Assembly: GCF_017811755.1 (NCBI RefSeq)
Contig: NZ_JADDJF010000003.1
Span: 1 to 64,000, forward strand
DNA from: Pararhodobacter sp. SW119
Lineage (GTDB): Bacteria; Pseudomonadota; Alphaproteobacteria; Rhodobacterales; Rhodobacteraceae
DNA length: 64,000 nt
Reading direction: 5' to 3'
In this document: positions 7,146 through 15,574 of the stretch, in pieces
Layout: every line of letters begins with the position of its first letter
Position numbering within the stretch: the stretch's first letter is position 1
Notes under the pieces: model-generated
What the model was told of the DNA's origin: nothing
The model's input: only the letters and a program-made list of their open reading frames with translations
The model's database searches: none
Position numbers and translations under genes: made by a program

Positions 7146-8732
7146 ATGACATTCCAGATGACCAAGGGCATGCGCGCCGCGCTGATGGCGGGCGTGGCGG
7201 GACTTGCGCTGGGCGCGGCATCCGCCAGCGCCGAGACGCTGCGCTGGGCGCGCGTCGGCGATGCGCTGACGCTGGACCCGCACAGCCAGAACGAAGGGCC
7301 GACGCATACGCTCAACCACCATATCTACGAGACGCTGGTGGGCCGCAACGTTGACGGCACGCTGGAAGCGCGCCTTGCCACCGACTGGGAAATCGACCCC
7401 GAGGACGACACCGTCTGGGTCTTCACCATCCGCGAGGGCGTGACCTTCCACGAGGGGCAGGAACTGACCCCCGAGGATGTCGCCTTCTCGCTCGATCGGG
7501 CGCGCACGACGCCGTCGGGGATGGCGGCCCTGCACGCCGCGGTCGAGGAAGTGACGACCGACGGCAACACGGTGCGCGTGAAGCTGTCCGGGCCGGCGCC
7601 GCTCTATGTGCAGAACCTGACCAACACCTTCATCATGTCCAAGGCCTGGGCCGAGGAGCACGGCGTGGAAGCCGCGCCCAACTTCGCCGCCGGGGAAGAG
7701 GCGCATTCGATCCGCAACACCAACGGCACCGGCCCCTACATGTTGGTCTCGCGCGACCCCGAGGTGCGCACCGTGCTGCGCGTCTTCGAAGGGCACTGGG
7801 ACGAGGCGCCCGAGGTGACCGAGATCATCTACACGCCGATCAGCGAGGCCGCGACGCGAGTGGCCGCGCTGCTGTCGGGCGAGGTCGACCTGGTGCAGGA
7901 CGTGCCGGTGCAGGACATCGCGCGGCTGGAGCAGACCGACGGCGTGCGCGTGGTGCGCGGGCCCGAGAACCGCAACATCTTCTTCAGCTACGACATGACG
8001 TCGGAAACGCTGGCCTCGGCCAATGTCGATGACAACCCGTTCGCCAAGCCCGAGGTGCGGGAGGCGCTGGCGCTGGCCATCGACCGCGACGCGATCCAGC
8101 AGGTGGTGATGCGGGGCGAATCGCAGCCCTCGGCCGCGCCGCTGCCGCCCTTCGTCAACGGCTGGACCGAGGAGATGCACGAATACTCGCAGCCCGACTA
8201 CGAGCGGGCGGGCGAACTGATCCGCGAGGCGGGCTACGAGAACGGCTTCTCGGTCGACCTGCACTGCCCGAACGACCGCTACCTGAACGACGAGGCGATC
8301 TGCCAGGCGCTGGTCGGCATGCTGGGGCGGATCAACGTCAGCGTGAACCTGGTGTCTCAGACCCGGTCGCTGCACTTCCCGCTGATCGAGAACTGGGAGA
8401 CCGACTTCTACCTGCTGGGCTGGGGCGTGCCGACCTTCGACAGCCAGTACGTGTTCGACTTCCTGGTGCATTCGCGCGAAGGGGCCTATGGCGCCTTCAA
8501 CGGCACCCGCTATTCGAACGCGGAACTGGACGCGAAGATCGAGTCGCTCGCCACGATGACCGACCTCGAAGCCCGCGACGGCGTCATCGCCGAGATCTGG
8601 GAGCAGGTGATGGAGGACCGCATCTTCCTGAACGTGCATAACCAGATGCTGGCCTATGCGATGCGAGACGGAATCAACCTGGATGTGCATCCCGAGAACC
8701 AGCCGCGGATGTGGTCGGTCACCTTCGATTGA
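7146..8732 (+). CDS. Peptide/nickel-type ABC transporter substrate-binding protein
   Basis: This 528-residue periplasmic protein of the SBP_bac_5 (family 5) type has a signal peptide (about 1-29, cleaved near ASASAE). It then reads TLRWARVGDALTLDPHSQN, DPHSQNEGPTHTLNHHIYE, WVFTIREGVTFHEG and ALAIDRDAI, which are family signatures. It captures the substrate for the permeases and ATPases encoded directly downstream. Family 5 proteins bind oligopeptides, opines, glutathione or sugars, so the substrate is open. A GGGAGAG ribosome site precedes the ATG. A strong hairpin separates it from the permease genes, consistent with higher expression of the binding protein. Confidence 0.93.
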   Translation: MTFQMTKGMRAALMAGVAGLALGAASASAETLRWARVGDALTLDPHSQNEGPTHTLNHHIYETLVGRNVDGTLEARLATDWEIDPEDDTVWVFTIREGVTFHEGQELTPEDVAFSLDRARTTPSGMAALHAAVEEVTTDGNTVRVKLSGPAPLYVQNLTNTFIMSKAWAEEHGVEAAPNFAAGEEAHSIRNTNGTGPYMLVSRDPEVRTVLRVFEGHWDEAPEVTEIIYTPISEAATRVAALLSGEVDLVQDVPVQDIARLEQTDGVRVVRGPENRNIFFSYDMTSETLASANVDDNPFAKPEVREALALAIDRDAIQQVVMRGESQPSAAPLPPFVNGWTEEMHEYSQPDYERAGELIREAGYENGFSVDLHCPNDRYLNDEAICQALVGMLGRINVSVNLVSQTRSLHFPLIENWETDFYLLGWGVPTFDSQYVFDFLVHSREGAYGAFNGTRYSNAELDAKIESLATMTDLEARDGVIAEIWEQVMEDRIFLNVHNQMLAYAMRDGINLDVHPENQPRMWSVTFD

Positions 8733-8749
8733 TCCGGGCTTGACCGGGA

Positions 8750-8777
8750 CGCCCGCGCGGGGGTATCCGCGCGGGCG
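8750..8777 (+). terminator. Intercistronic hairpin (attenuator/mRNA stabiliser)
   Basis: Arms CGCCCGCGCG (8750-8759) and CGCGCGGGCG (8768-8777) pair perfectly over 10 bp with an 8-base loop, followed by TTGCGTTT. Its position between the binding-protein gene and the first permease fits partial termination or 3' protection of the first message. Confidence 0.65.
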
Positions 8778-8827
8778 TTGCGTTTGGGGCAGCAAGACTG
8801 ACCTGATTGCGTGAGGGGTCCCAGCCG

Positions 8828-9814
8828 ATGCTTGCCTTTATCATCCGGCGTCTTTTCCAGTCGGTCATCGTCATGCTCGCGGTTGCGCTGGTGTCGTTTT
8901 CGCTGTTCCGCTTCGTCGGCGACCCGATCGCCTCGATGGTCGGGCAGGAAACCACGCTGGCCGAGCGCGCCGCCCTGCGCGACGCGCTGGGTCTGAACGA
9001 CCCCTTCCTGGTGCAGTTCTGGAGTTTCGTCGCCCGCGCCGCGCAGGGCGATTTCGGCATTTCCTACCGGCTGCAGCAGCCGGTGATGGAACTGATCCTG
9101 TCGCGGCTGCCGGCGACGCTGGAACTGGCGATGATCTCGGGCATCTTCGCGTTCCTGTTCGGCGTGGGCTTCGGCGTCTACACGGCGCTGAAACGGCGCG
9201 GCTGGCTGTCGAACGCGATCATGACCGTGTCGCTGATCGGGGTGTCGCTGCCGACCTTCCTGATCGGCGTGCTACTGATCTGGGTCTTTGCGGTGGAACT
9301 GCAGATGCTGCCCAGCTTCGGGCGCGGCGACGTGGTGCCGGTGGGCGACTGGTGGCGCACCGGGCTGCTGACCCAGTCGGGGCGGATGTCGCTGATCCTG
9401 CCGGCGATCACGCTGGGGCTTTATCAGATGACGCTGATCATGCGCCTGGTCCGCGCCGAGATGCTGGAGGTGCTGCGCACCGACTACATCAAGTTCGCCC
9501 GCGCCCGCGGCCTGACCAACCGCGCGGTGAATTTCGGACACGCGCTGAAGAACACGATGGTGCCGGTGATCACCATCACCGGGTTGCAGTTGGGCTCGAT
9601 CATCGCCTTCTCGATCATCACCGAGACGGTGTTCCAGTGGCCGGGGGTCGGCGCGCTCTTCATCCGGTCGGTGCAGTTTGTCGACGTGCCGGTGATGGCC
9701 GCCTACCTGATGCTGATCGCGCTGATCTTCGTGGTCATCAACCTGATTGTCGATCTGCTGTACTACGCGGTCGACCCGCGGCTGCGCGTCAGCCGGTCCC
9801 ATGCGCGGCATTGA
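8828..9814 (+). CDS. ABC transporter permease, DppB-like
   Basis: This 328-residue inner-membrane permease has about six helices. The N-terminal stretch IIRRLFQSVIVMLAVALVSF is typical of DppB/GsiC proteins, and the EAA loop includes DYIKFARARGL, the contact for the ATPase. The C-terminus has WPGVGALFIRSV and YYAVDPRLR, both family hallmarks. I placed the start at the ATG at 8828 behind GAGGGG rather than at an upstream TTG. It forms a heterodimeric channel with the next gene. Confidence 0.92.
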   Translation: MLAFIIRRLFQSVIVMLAVALVSFSLFRFVGDPIASMVGQETTLAERAALRDALGLNDPFLVQFWSFVARAAQGDFGISYRLQQPVMELILSRLPATLELAMISGIFAFLFGVGFGVYTALKRRGWLSNAIMTVSLIGVSLPTFLIGVLLIWVFAVELQMLPSFGRGDVVPVGDWWRTGLLTQSGRMSLILPAITLGLYQMTLIMRLVRAEMLEVLRTDYIKFARARGLTNRAVNFGHALKNTMVPVITITGLQLGSIIAFSIITETVFQWPGVGALFIRSVQFVDVPVMAAYLMLIALIFVVINLIVDLLYYAVDPRLRVSRSHARH

Positions 9815-9824
9815 GGGGAACGCG

Positions 9825-10775
9825 ATGAGCAAGGACGACACAACCATCCCCCCGCGCCCGCGTTCCTGGGCCTATCGCGCCTGGGACAGCGACGTTGCCT
9901 ATTCGTTCCGCACCTCGCCGGTGGCAATGCTGGCGGGGCTGGTCGCGGTGATCATTATCGCCATGGCGGCGCTGGCGCCGTGGCTCGCGCCGTTCAACCC
10001 CTACGATCCGTCCCAACTGAACCTGATGGACGGCTTCACCCCGCCGATGGAGCCCAACGCCTTCACCGGCAACACCTACTGGCTGGGCACCGACAACCAG
10101 GGGCGCGACGTCTTCTCGACCATCCTTTACGGCGCGCGGATCTCGCTCTTCGTAGGGTTCTCGGCGGTCTTGTTCGCGATGGTGCTCGGCATCACGCTGG
10201 GGCTGATCGCGGGCTATCGCGGCGGATGGGTGGACAGCCTGCTGATGCGGGTCGCGGATGTGCAGTTGTCCTTCCCGTCGATCCTGATCGCGCTGCTGAT
10301 CTTTGGCGTCGCGCGCGGCTTCATCCCGCCGGCGTATCGCGAGACGATGGCGATCTGGGTGCTGATCGTCGCCATCGGGCTGTCGGACTGGGTGCAGTAT
10401 GCCCGCGTCGTGCGCGGGGCGACGATGGTCGAGAAGGGCAAGGAATACGTGCAGGCCGCGCGGGTCATCGGCGCGCATCCGATCAAGATCCTGGTGCGGC
10501 ATATCCTGCCCAACGTCATGGGGCCGGTGCTGGTCATCGCCACGATCGGGCTGGCGCTGGCGATCATCGCGGAAGCTACGCTCAGCTTTCTGGGCGTGGG
10601 GGTGCCGCCGACGCAGCCGAGCCTGGGCACGCTGATCCGCATCGGGCAGCAATACCTCTTCTCGGGTGAGTGGTGGATCCTGCTTTTCCCGTCGATCACG
10701 CTTCTGGCGCTGGCGCTGGCGGTGAACCTGCTGGGCGACTGGCTGCGCGATGCATTGAACCCGAGGCTTCGTTGA
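9825..10775 (+). CDS. ABC transporter permease, DppC-like
   Basis: This 316-residue protein has an N-terminal soluble segment, a first helix (VAMLAGLVAVIIIAMAALAP), then WLGTDNQGRDVFSTILYGAR, a signature of DppC permeases. The EAA loop has KEYVQAARVIGA and the end reads DWLRDALNPRLR. The ATG at 9825 lies 10 bases after the previous stop and follows GAGGGG; an upstream in-frame start overlaps the previous gene and lacks family similarity. It is the second channel half of the importer. Confidence 0.92.
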   Translation: MSKDDTTIPPRPRSWAYRAWDSDVAYSFRTSPVAMLAGLVAVIIIAMAALAPWLAPFNPYDPSQLNLMDGFTPPMEPNAFTGNTYWLGTDNQGRDVFSTILYGARISLFVGFSAVLFAMVLGITLGLIAGYRGGWVDSLLMRVADVQLSFPSILIALLIFGVARGFIPPAYRETMAIWVLIVAIGLSDWVQYARVVRGATMVEKGKEYVQAARVIGAHPIKILVRHILPNVMGPVLVIATIGLALAIIAEATLSFLGVGVPPTQPSLGTLIRIGQQYLFSGEWWILLFPSITLLALALAVNLLGDWLRDALNPRLR

Positions 10776-11759
10776 ATGGCTGAACCGCTTCTTTCCGTCC
10801 GCGACCTGGTCGTGGAATTTCCCACGCGCAAGGGCGTGCTGCGCGCCATCGACAAGGTGTCCTTCGACATCGCCGAGGGCGAGGTGCTGGGCATGGTCGG
10901 CGAATCGGGGGCCGGCAAGTCGATCACCGGCACCGCGATCATCGGGCTGATCGAACCGCCGGGGCGCATCGCCGGGGGCGAGATCTGGCTGAAGGGCAAG
11001 CGCATCGACAACATTGCACCCGAAGCCATGCGGCGCGTGCGCGGGCGGCGGATCGGCATGGTATTCCAGGACCCACTGACCAGCCTGAACCCGCTTTATA
11101 CCGTGGCGCAGCAACTGATCGAAACCATCCGCTCGCATCTGGACGTGTCCGAGAAGGAGGCGCGCGCGCGCGCCGTGGCGCTGCTGGACCGCGTCGGCAT
11201 CCCGGCGGCAGCTCGGCGGATCGACGACTATCCGCATCATTTCTCGGGCGGGATGCGGCAGCGGGTGGTGATCGCGCTGGCGCTCTGCGCCGAGCCGGAA
11301 CTGGTCATCGCGGACGAGCCGACGACGGCGCTGGACGTGAGCGTGCAGGCGCAGATCATCGACGTGCTGAAGGAAATCTGCGCCGAGCGCGGGGCTGCGG
11401 TCATGCTGATCACCCACGACATGGGCGTCATCGCCGAGACCGCCGACCGCGTCGCGGTTCTTTACGCTGGCCGCCTGGCCGAGATCGGCCCGGTGCGCGA
11501 CGTGATCCAGAAGGCCGAGCACCCCTATACGCAGGGGCTGATGGGATCGATCCCGACGCTGGCACAGGAAAGCGACCGGCTGGTGCAGATCCCCGGTTCG
11601 ATGCCGCGGCTGAACGCGATCCCGGAAGGCTGCGCCTTCAACCCGCGCTGCGAACACGCCTTCGAACGCTGCTTCCGCGAGCGGCCCGATCCGCTGGACC
11701 GCGGGACCGGGCGGCGGGTGGCGTGCTGGCTCTACGACCGGGTAGGGGCAGGCGCATGA
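10776..11759 (+). CDS. ABC transporter ATP-binding protein, DppD-like
   Basis: This 327-residue ATPase has Walker A GESGAGKS, Q-loop region RIGMVFQDPLTSLNPLY, signature FSGGMRQR, Walker B LVIADEPTTALDV and the H-loop in LITHDMGV. The C-terminal oligopeptide-transporter extension contains GCAFNPRCEHAFERC, which in relatives holds an Fe-S cluster or structural Cys. The ATG directly abuts the previous stop codon. It pairs with the following ATPase. Confidence 0.93.
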   Translation: MAEPLLSVRDLVVEFPTRKGVLRAIDKVSFDIAEGEVLGMVGESGAGKSITGTAIIGLIEPPGRIAGGEIWLKGKRIDNIAPEAMRRVRGRRIGMVFQDPLTSLNPLYTVAQQLIETIRSHLDVSEKEARARAVALLDRVGIPAAARRIDDYPHHFSGGMRQRVVIALALCAEPELVIADEPTTALDVSVQAQIIDVLKEICAERGAAVMLITHDMGVIAETADRVAVLYAGRLAEIGPVRDVIQKAEHPYTQGLMGSIPTLAQESDRLVQIPGSMPRLNAIPEGCAFNPRCEHAFERCFRERPDPLDRGTGRRVACWLYDRVGAGA

Positions 11760-12745
11760 GTGACGTGCTGCTGAAGGTCGAGGGGCTGACGCGGTATTTC
11801 GACGTCTCCAAACCCTGGCTGAACCGGGTGATCGAGCGCGAGGAAAAGCAGTTCCTGACCGCCGCCGCCGACGTGAACTTCGAGATCCGGCGCGGCGAGA
11901 CCTTTGCGCTGGTCGGCGAATCGGGGTCGGGCAAGTCGACCATCGCCAAGATGATCGTGGGGCTTCTGGAACCTTCGGCCGGGCGCATCACGTTCGACGG
12001 CAACGCGATGGACTTCGCCTCGGGGCGCGCGATGCGGGCGCTGCGCAAGCGGTTCCAGATGATCTTTCAGGACCCGTTCGCCAGCCTCAACCCGCGCTGG
12101 CGCGTGGGCGAGATCATCGCCGAGCCGATCCGCACCTTCGGGCTGCTGTCGGGCGCCGAGATCGGCCGCGAGGTCGGGCGCCTGCTGGAGGTGGTGGGGC
12201 TTTCGCCGGTGGACGCGGCCAAGTTCCCGCACGAGTTTTCGGGGGGGCAGCGGCAGCGCGTGGCGATCGCACGGGCGTTGAGTTCGAAACCCGAATTCAT
12301 CGTCTGCGACGAGCCGACCTCGGCGCTGGACGTGTCGGTGCAGGCGCAGATCCTGAACCTGATGCGCGATCTGCAGGACGAGTTCGGGCTGACCTACCTG
12401 CTGATTAGCCACGACCTGAGCGTCGTGCGGCACATGTCCAACCGCATCGGGGTGCTCTACCTGGGTCGGCTGGTCGAGGTGGCGGACGGCAAGAAGCTCT
12501 TCACCGACCCCGGCCATCCCTATAGCCGGATGCTGCTGGACGCGGTGCCGGACCTGACGCTGTCGGGCCGCCGCCGCCGGCAGGTCGAGGGCGAGATCCC
12601 GAACCCGATCGATCCGCCGCCGGGTTGCGCCTTTCATCCCCGCTGCCCGCACGCATTCGAGCGCTGCAAGCTGGAAGTCCCGCATGAGGTGCCGCGCGGA
12701 TCGGCCCGGGTGGCGTGTTTCGCGGTGGAGGAAGGGCGGATCTGA
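11756..12745 (+). CDS. ABC transporter ATP-binding protein, DppF-like
   Basis: This 329-residue second ATPase of the importer has Walker A GESGSGKS, FQMIFQDPFASLNPRW, signature FSGGQRQR, Walker B FIVCDEPTSALDV and H-loop LISHDLSVV. Its C-terminal GCAFHPRCPHAFERC is the DppF-type extension. The start overlaps the DppD-like stop by ATGA (11756-11759), so translation is coupled and the two subunits are made in equal amounts. It is the last gene of the operon; no strong terminator was seen in the 16 bases before the convergent gene. Confidence 0.93.
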   Translation: MSDVLLKVEGLTRYFDVSKPWLNRVIEREEKQFLTAAADVNFEIRRGETFALVGESGSGKSTIAKMIVGLLEPSAGRITFDGNAMDFASGRAMRALRKRFQMIFQDPFASLNPRWRVGEIIAEPIRTFGLLSGAEIGREVGRLLEVVGLSPVDAAKFPHEFSGGQRQRVAIARALSSKPEFIVCDEPTSALDVSVQAQILNLMRDLQDEFGLTYLLISHDLSVVRHMSNRIGVLYLGRLVEVADGKKLFTDPGHPYSRMLLDAVPDLTLSGRRRRQVEGEIPNPIDPPPGCAFHPRCPHAFERCKLEVPHEVPRGSARVACFAVEEGRI

Positions 12746-12761
12746 GTCGCGCGCGCGCTGC

Positions 12762-13466
12762 TCAGACGATGCGGATAGCCTTGCGGTCGATGGCCAGCAG
12801 ATAGCCCTGCCGCGCGATGTTGCGCACCAGAAGCTCGCTGACGATCTGGTTGCCCAGGCTGTCGCGCAGCCGCTTGATGCGGGTGGCGCCCGCGGCCTCG
12901 TCGCAATCGGCGGCGTCGCGGCCGCTGATCATCGCCTCGATCTGCGCGCCCGAGAGGATATCGCCGTCCATCCGCGCCTCGGCCAGGACCGCCAGCGTTT
13001 CCAGCGCGGCCTCGGTCAGGGGAAATTCCATGTCGTTCAGCGCGACCTTGCGTTCGGTCCGGTCGATCACCAGCGACGAGACCTGGATGCCCGCGCGTTC
13101 CAGCTGCGCCAGCCGCCGGTTCAGCGCAATCAGCATCAGGATCACGCCCAACGCGGTGATCAGAAGCGCGCTGGCAAAAACCATCAGCACGAAGATAACC
13201 ATGCGATAGGATTTCAGCGTCTCGGCAAAGGCGGTGCCGGAGAGCGCGAGGATCTCCAGCAGCTTGAGTTCGGACTGGCTGGTCAGATCGGCGTTGTCGA
13301 TGAAGATCCGCTCCACCCGCGCGTTGAAGGTATTGCCGTCGGGCAGGTTGAAGAACAGCAGGACCGCCGTGATCGCCAGAACGGTCACGATCGCCGAAAA
13401 CCCCCAGAGCACCGCCCGTGAGGCCGTGCGCGTCAGGTCAGTAGCGGAGGAAGAACCGCCCTGCAT
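12762..13466 (-). CDS. Membrane-anchored winged-helix protein (ToxR-like layout)
   Basis: This 234-residue protein has two transmembrane helices (about 17-38 and 80-101) around a short outside loop of about 40 residues. A C-terminal cytoplasmic domain follows (about 105-234), with FPLTEAALETLAVLAE, DILSGAQIEAMISG, RIKRLRDSLGNQI and an ending YLLAIDRKAIRIV. That pattern (helices, recognition-like helix, beta wing) is like OmpR/ToxR-type winged helices, but here it is C-terminal to the membrane part. I infer a membrane-bound transcription regulator; no target is known. The start at 13466 is supported by AAGGAGAGAGG. It overlaps the next upstream gene by 29 bases. Confidence 0.6.
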   Translation of the reverse strand: MQGGSSSATDLTRTASRAVLWGFSAIVTVLAITAVLLFFNLPDGNTFNARVERIFIDNADLTSQSELKLLEILALSGTAFAETLKSYRMVIFVLMVFASALLITALGVILMLIALNRRLAQLERAGIQVSSLVIDRTERKVALNDMEFPLTEAALETLAVLAEARMDGDILSGAQIEAMISGRDAADCDEAAGATRIKRLRDSLGNQIVSELLVRNIARQGYLLAIDRKAIRIV

Positions 13467-13731
13467 CCTCTCTCCTTGCATCAAGCCCTTCGGGCCCGAA
13501 TGTGGACATGATCTGCAGGAGAATCCAGCCATCCTGCTGCAGCCTCGGCGCCAGATGGCCGGCAGCGGCGCGGGCGTCGCCGCAGGCCGAGGCCGGAAGC
13601 TCCACCACACCGTAATGCAGGCGCAGCGGATTGTCCTGCTTGGCCTTGTAATCGGCGTAGCACTGCGCCGCCGCCGGTAGGGCCGAGGTCAGGATCAGGG
13701 CAAGGGCAAGGAGGGCGGGGCGCGGATTCAT
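13438..13731 (-). CDS. Small exported conserved protein of unknown function
   Basis: The 97-residue protein has a clear signal peptide (LLALALILTSALPAAAQ, about 1-22). The mature 75 residues have two Cys (CYADYKAKQDNPLRLHYG and SACGDA), probably a disulfide, and end in RREDAGRFFLRY. I recall similar small proteins in other Rhodobacterales but know no function. Its 3' end overlaps the membrane regulator gene, so the two are co-translated. An exported partner that modulates the regulator's outside loop is a reasonable guess only. Confidence 0.7.
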   Translation of the reverse strand: MNPRPALLALALILTSALPAAAQCYADYKAKQDNPLRLHYGVVELPASACGDARAAAGHLAPRLQQDGWILLQIMSTFGPEGLDARREDAGRFFLRY

Positions 13732-13799
13732 GCCGTCACCTTCGCGCGGGTGCCTGCGATAATCAATATCCACCGCGCCCGCCAGCCGCGCGCAGAGTT

Positions 13800-13812
13800 G
13801 TTATCCGATAAC
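13800..13812. promoter_or_regulatory. Palindrome GTTATCCGATAAC, candidate operator
   Basis: GTTATC-C-GATAAC is a perfect palindrome in the divergent gap between the small exported protein (leftward) and the first Cys-rich paralog (rightward). A one-mismatch copy (GTTATCCGCTAAC) occurs at 14838-14850, upstream of the second paralog. Shared spacing and sequence suggest one common regulator. Confidence 0.55.
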
Positions 13813-13930
13813 AGCGCACGCCGCTTGCCCGAAGCCGGCGATGGGCGCAGACTGAACCCTTAAATTCTGCGGTGCCGGTCACACGCCGTGCCTTTCCTGT
13901 GGCTGGCATCGGTACCGAAAGGACGGACCG

Positions 13931-14701
13931 ATGACCCATCCCCCCGCTGCCCCGGTGCCTTCGGACCCGTCGCGCCCTGACGCCAGATCGCTGTCGGGCT
14001 GGCTGGGACGCGGCCGGCTGCTGCTGTCGGCCGGGGTCATCGCGCTGGCCGCCGTGGTCGCGCCGGCCACCCCGGCAAAGTCGCAATCGACGGAAGAGCT
14101 GCTCGCGCTCATCCTCGGCGCGGCGGCGGTGGCGGTGATCGTGCGGTCCTTCGACAATTCCGGCGGGGTGCGGCAGCGCCCGCGCGCGGGCGTGCTGCCC
14201 GACGCCTGCCTGGAAACGGTGCGCCTGAACCGGCGCAACATCGAACTTTATCACGCCACCTGCCTGGGCTGGTACGGCCTCGACCGTTTTCCGGCGCGCT
14301 GCGAGACGCGCATCCGCACCAATGTCGGGGTGCGGCGCTACTTCCTGGCGCAGTGCCTCTATGACGCGAACTACCGGTCCGAAAGCGGGCGCTACCCCGC
14401 ACCCCGGGCGTGGGAGGCGCCGCGCGATGTGCCGCGCCACTTCGCGCCGGTCTACCCGCGCGACGACCGGGACTGGTACCGGGACCGTAGCGACCGGCGC
14501 GACTGGAACCGCGACCGGCGCGGCGACCGCGGCTGGCGGGGCGACCGTGACCGGCGGGGCGACCGCGAGTGGCGCCGCGACCGCAGCCATCGCGACCGGG
14601 CCCGTAGCGACCGACGCGGCGACGGCCGGCATTGGCGCCGGGATGGCCATGGTTTCGGCGGGCGCGGAAACAGCGATCCCTTTGGCGACAAGGGGCCCTG
14701 A
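13931..14701 (+). CDS. Exported Cys-motif protein with Arg/Asp-rich tail (paralog 1)
   Basis: Of 256 residues, about 1-52 form a long signal/anchor region, followed by a second hydrophobic stretch (ALILGAAAVAVIVRSF). The core (about 90-155) has four Cys in the pattern ACLETVRLNRRNIELYHATC, CLGWYGLDRFPARC and RRYFLAQCL. After about 175 the chain is almost entirely R, D, G and W in short repeats (RDWYRDRSDRRDWNRDRR). The core is shared with the gene at 15002. I do not recognise a named family. The basic/acidic tail could bind nucleic acid, polysaccharide or the cell surface. Confidence 0.75.
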   Translation: MTHPPAAPVPSDPSRPDARSLSGWLGRGRLLLSAGVIALAAVVAPATPAKSQSTEELLALILGAAAVAVIVRSFDNSGGVRQRPRAGVLPDACLETVRLNRRNIELYHATCLGWYGLDRFPARCETRIRTNVGVRRYFLAQCLYDANYRSESGRYPAPRAWEAPRDVPRHFAPVYPRDDRDWYRDRSDRRDWNRDRRGDRGWRGDRDRRGDREWRRDRSHRDRARSDRRGDGRHWRRDGHGFGGRGNSDPFGDKGP

Positions 14702-14739
14702 TCGGCCGTCCCAAGAACACGTAGGTCGGGATCGGCGAA

Positions 14740-14771
14740 GCGGGCCGCGGGGGGTGCATCCCGCGGCCCGC
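14740..14771 (+). terminator. Strong intrinsic terminator after paralog 1
   Basis: Perfect 12-bp arms GCGGGCCGCGGG (14740-14751) and CCCGCGGCCCGC (14760-14771) enclose an 8-base loop and are followed by GCCTTTT. It lies 39 bases after the stop codon. Confidence 0.8.
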
Positions 14772-15001
14772 GCCTTTTGTCGCCGGCCCGCGAACGTCCC
14801 CCGCCCAGGCGTTGCGCAAAAGCCGCGATCCCGTCGTGTTATCCGCTAACCCCGGGAACCTGCCCCCCGAATGCGCGGTTGTTATCGCGTAGCAAGCGCC
14901 CGTTATTGCCTGTCAGCGCCGACCGACGGCAGGTGGAGGCCATCGGGCGTCCCCGTTGCCTGCCGACGGGCCGGGCGCGCCGACAGCGAAAGGAGCGAAC
15001 C
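14772..15001. promoter_or_regulatory. Leader of paralog 2 with GTTATC motifs
   Basis: Between the terminator and the second paralog there is no gene. It holds GTTATCCGCTAAC (14838-14850) and a further half-site GTTATCGCG (14881-14889), matching the palindrome before paralog 1. The second gene is therefore probably transcribed from its own promoter under the same control. Confidence 0.5.
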
Positions 15002-15574
15002 ATGACGACGATCCAATCCGGCTTCGGGGCCTTCACCCGGCGCACCTCGCGGCGACTGAAGCTGCTGCTCTCGGCCGGTGTCATCGCGCTGGCCGGGATT
15101 TCCACCAGCGCCGCGCCGGCGCGCGCGCAAAGCTCGGACGACGTGATCCGCTTTCTGCTGGGTGCCGCCGCCGTCGCCGTCGTCGTGCGGGCGATCGACA
15201 GTTCCGCCGCGCCCCGCCGCGACCGTTTGCGACACGGCACCTTGCCCGCCGCCTGCCTGGAAACGTTGCGCGTCAATCGCCAGCACGTGGATGTCTACCA
15301 CACCGGCTGTCTGGGCTGGTACGGGATCAACCGCTTGCCGCAGCGTTGCGAAGCTCGCGTGCGCACCGACCGCGGCGGGCGCAGCTATCATCTGGCGCAA
15401 TGTCTGCACAGATCGGGCTGGACGCCGGAGTATGCAAGCGTGCCGCAGCGGCCGCGGCAGGGGCCCCCGCCCCGCGCAGATTACCGCCGCGACTGCCCGC
15501 CGGGATGGCAGGGGCGCGGCCACCACCGCCGCGACAGCCGTTGCGGGCCGACGCCCGGCTGGGCACGGCGCTGA
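15002..15574 (+). CDS. Exported Cys-motif protein (paralog 2)
   Basis: This 190-residue protein has a signal sequence (about 1-43, LLLSAGVIALAGISTSAAPARAQ), a hydrophobic stretch (FLLGAAAVAVVVRAI) and the same four-Cys core as the preceding gene: ACLETLRVNRQHVDVYHTGC, CLGWYGINRLPQRC and SYHLAQCL. The tail is shorter, basic and contains two further Cys (RRDCPPGWQ and SRCGPTPG). AAAGGAG precedes the ATG. The tandem paralogs arose by duplication, and the tails then diverged. The function is unknown; Cys spacing suggests two conserved disulfides in the core. Confidence 0.75.
   Translation: MTTIQSGFGAFTRRTSRRLKLLLSAGVIALAGISTSAAPARAQSSDDVIRFLLGAAAVAVVVRAIDSSAAPRRDRLRHGTLPAACLETLRVNRQHVDVYHTGCLGWYGINRLPQRCEARVRTDRGGRSYHLAQCLHRSGWTPEYASVPQRPRQGPPPRADYRRDCPPGWQGRGHHRRDSRCGPTPGWARR

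Noticed and set aside
6759-8795. Long minus-strand open frame opposite the family 5 binding protein
   Set aside because: The plus strand encodes a full SBP_bac_5 protein with signal peptide; the antisense frame has no family features.
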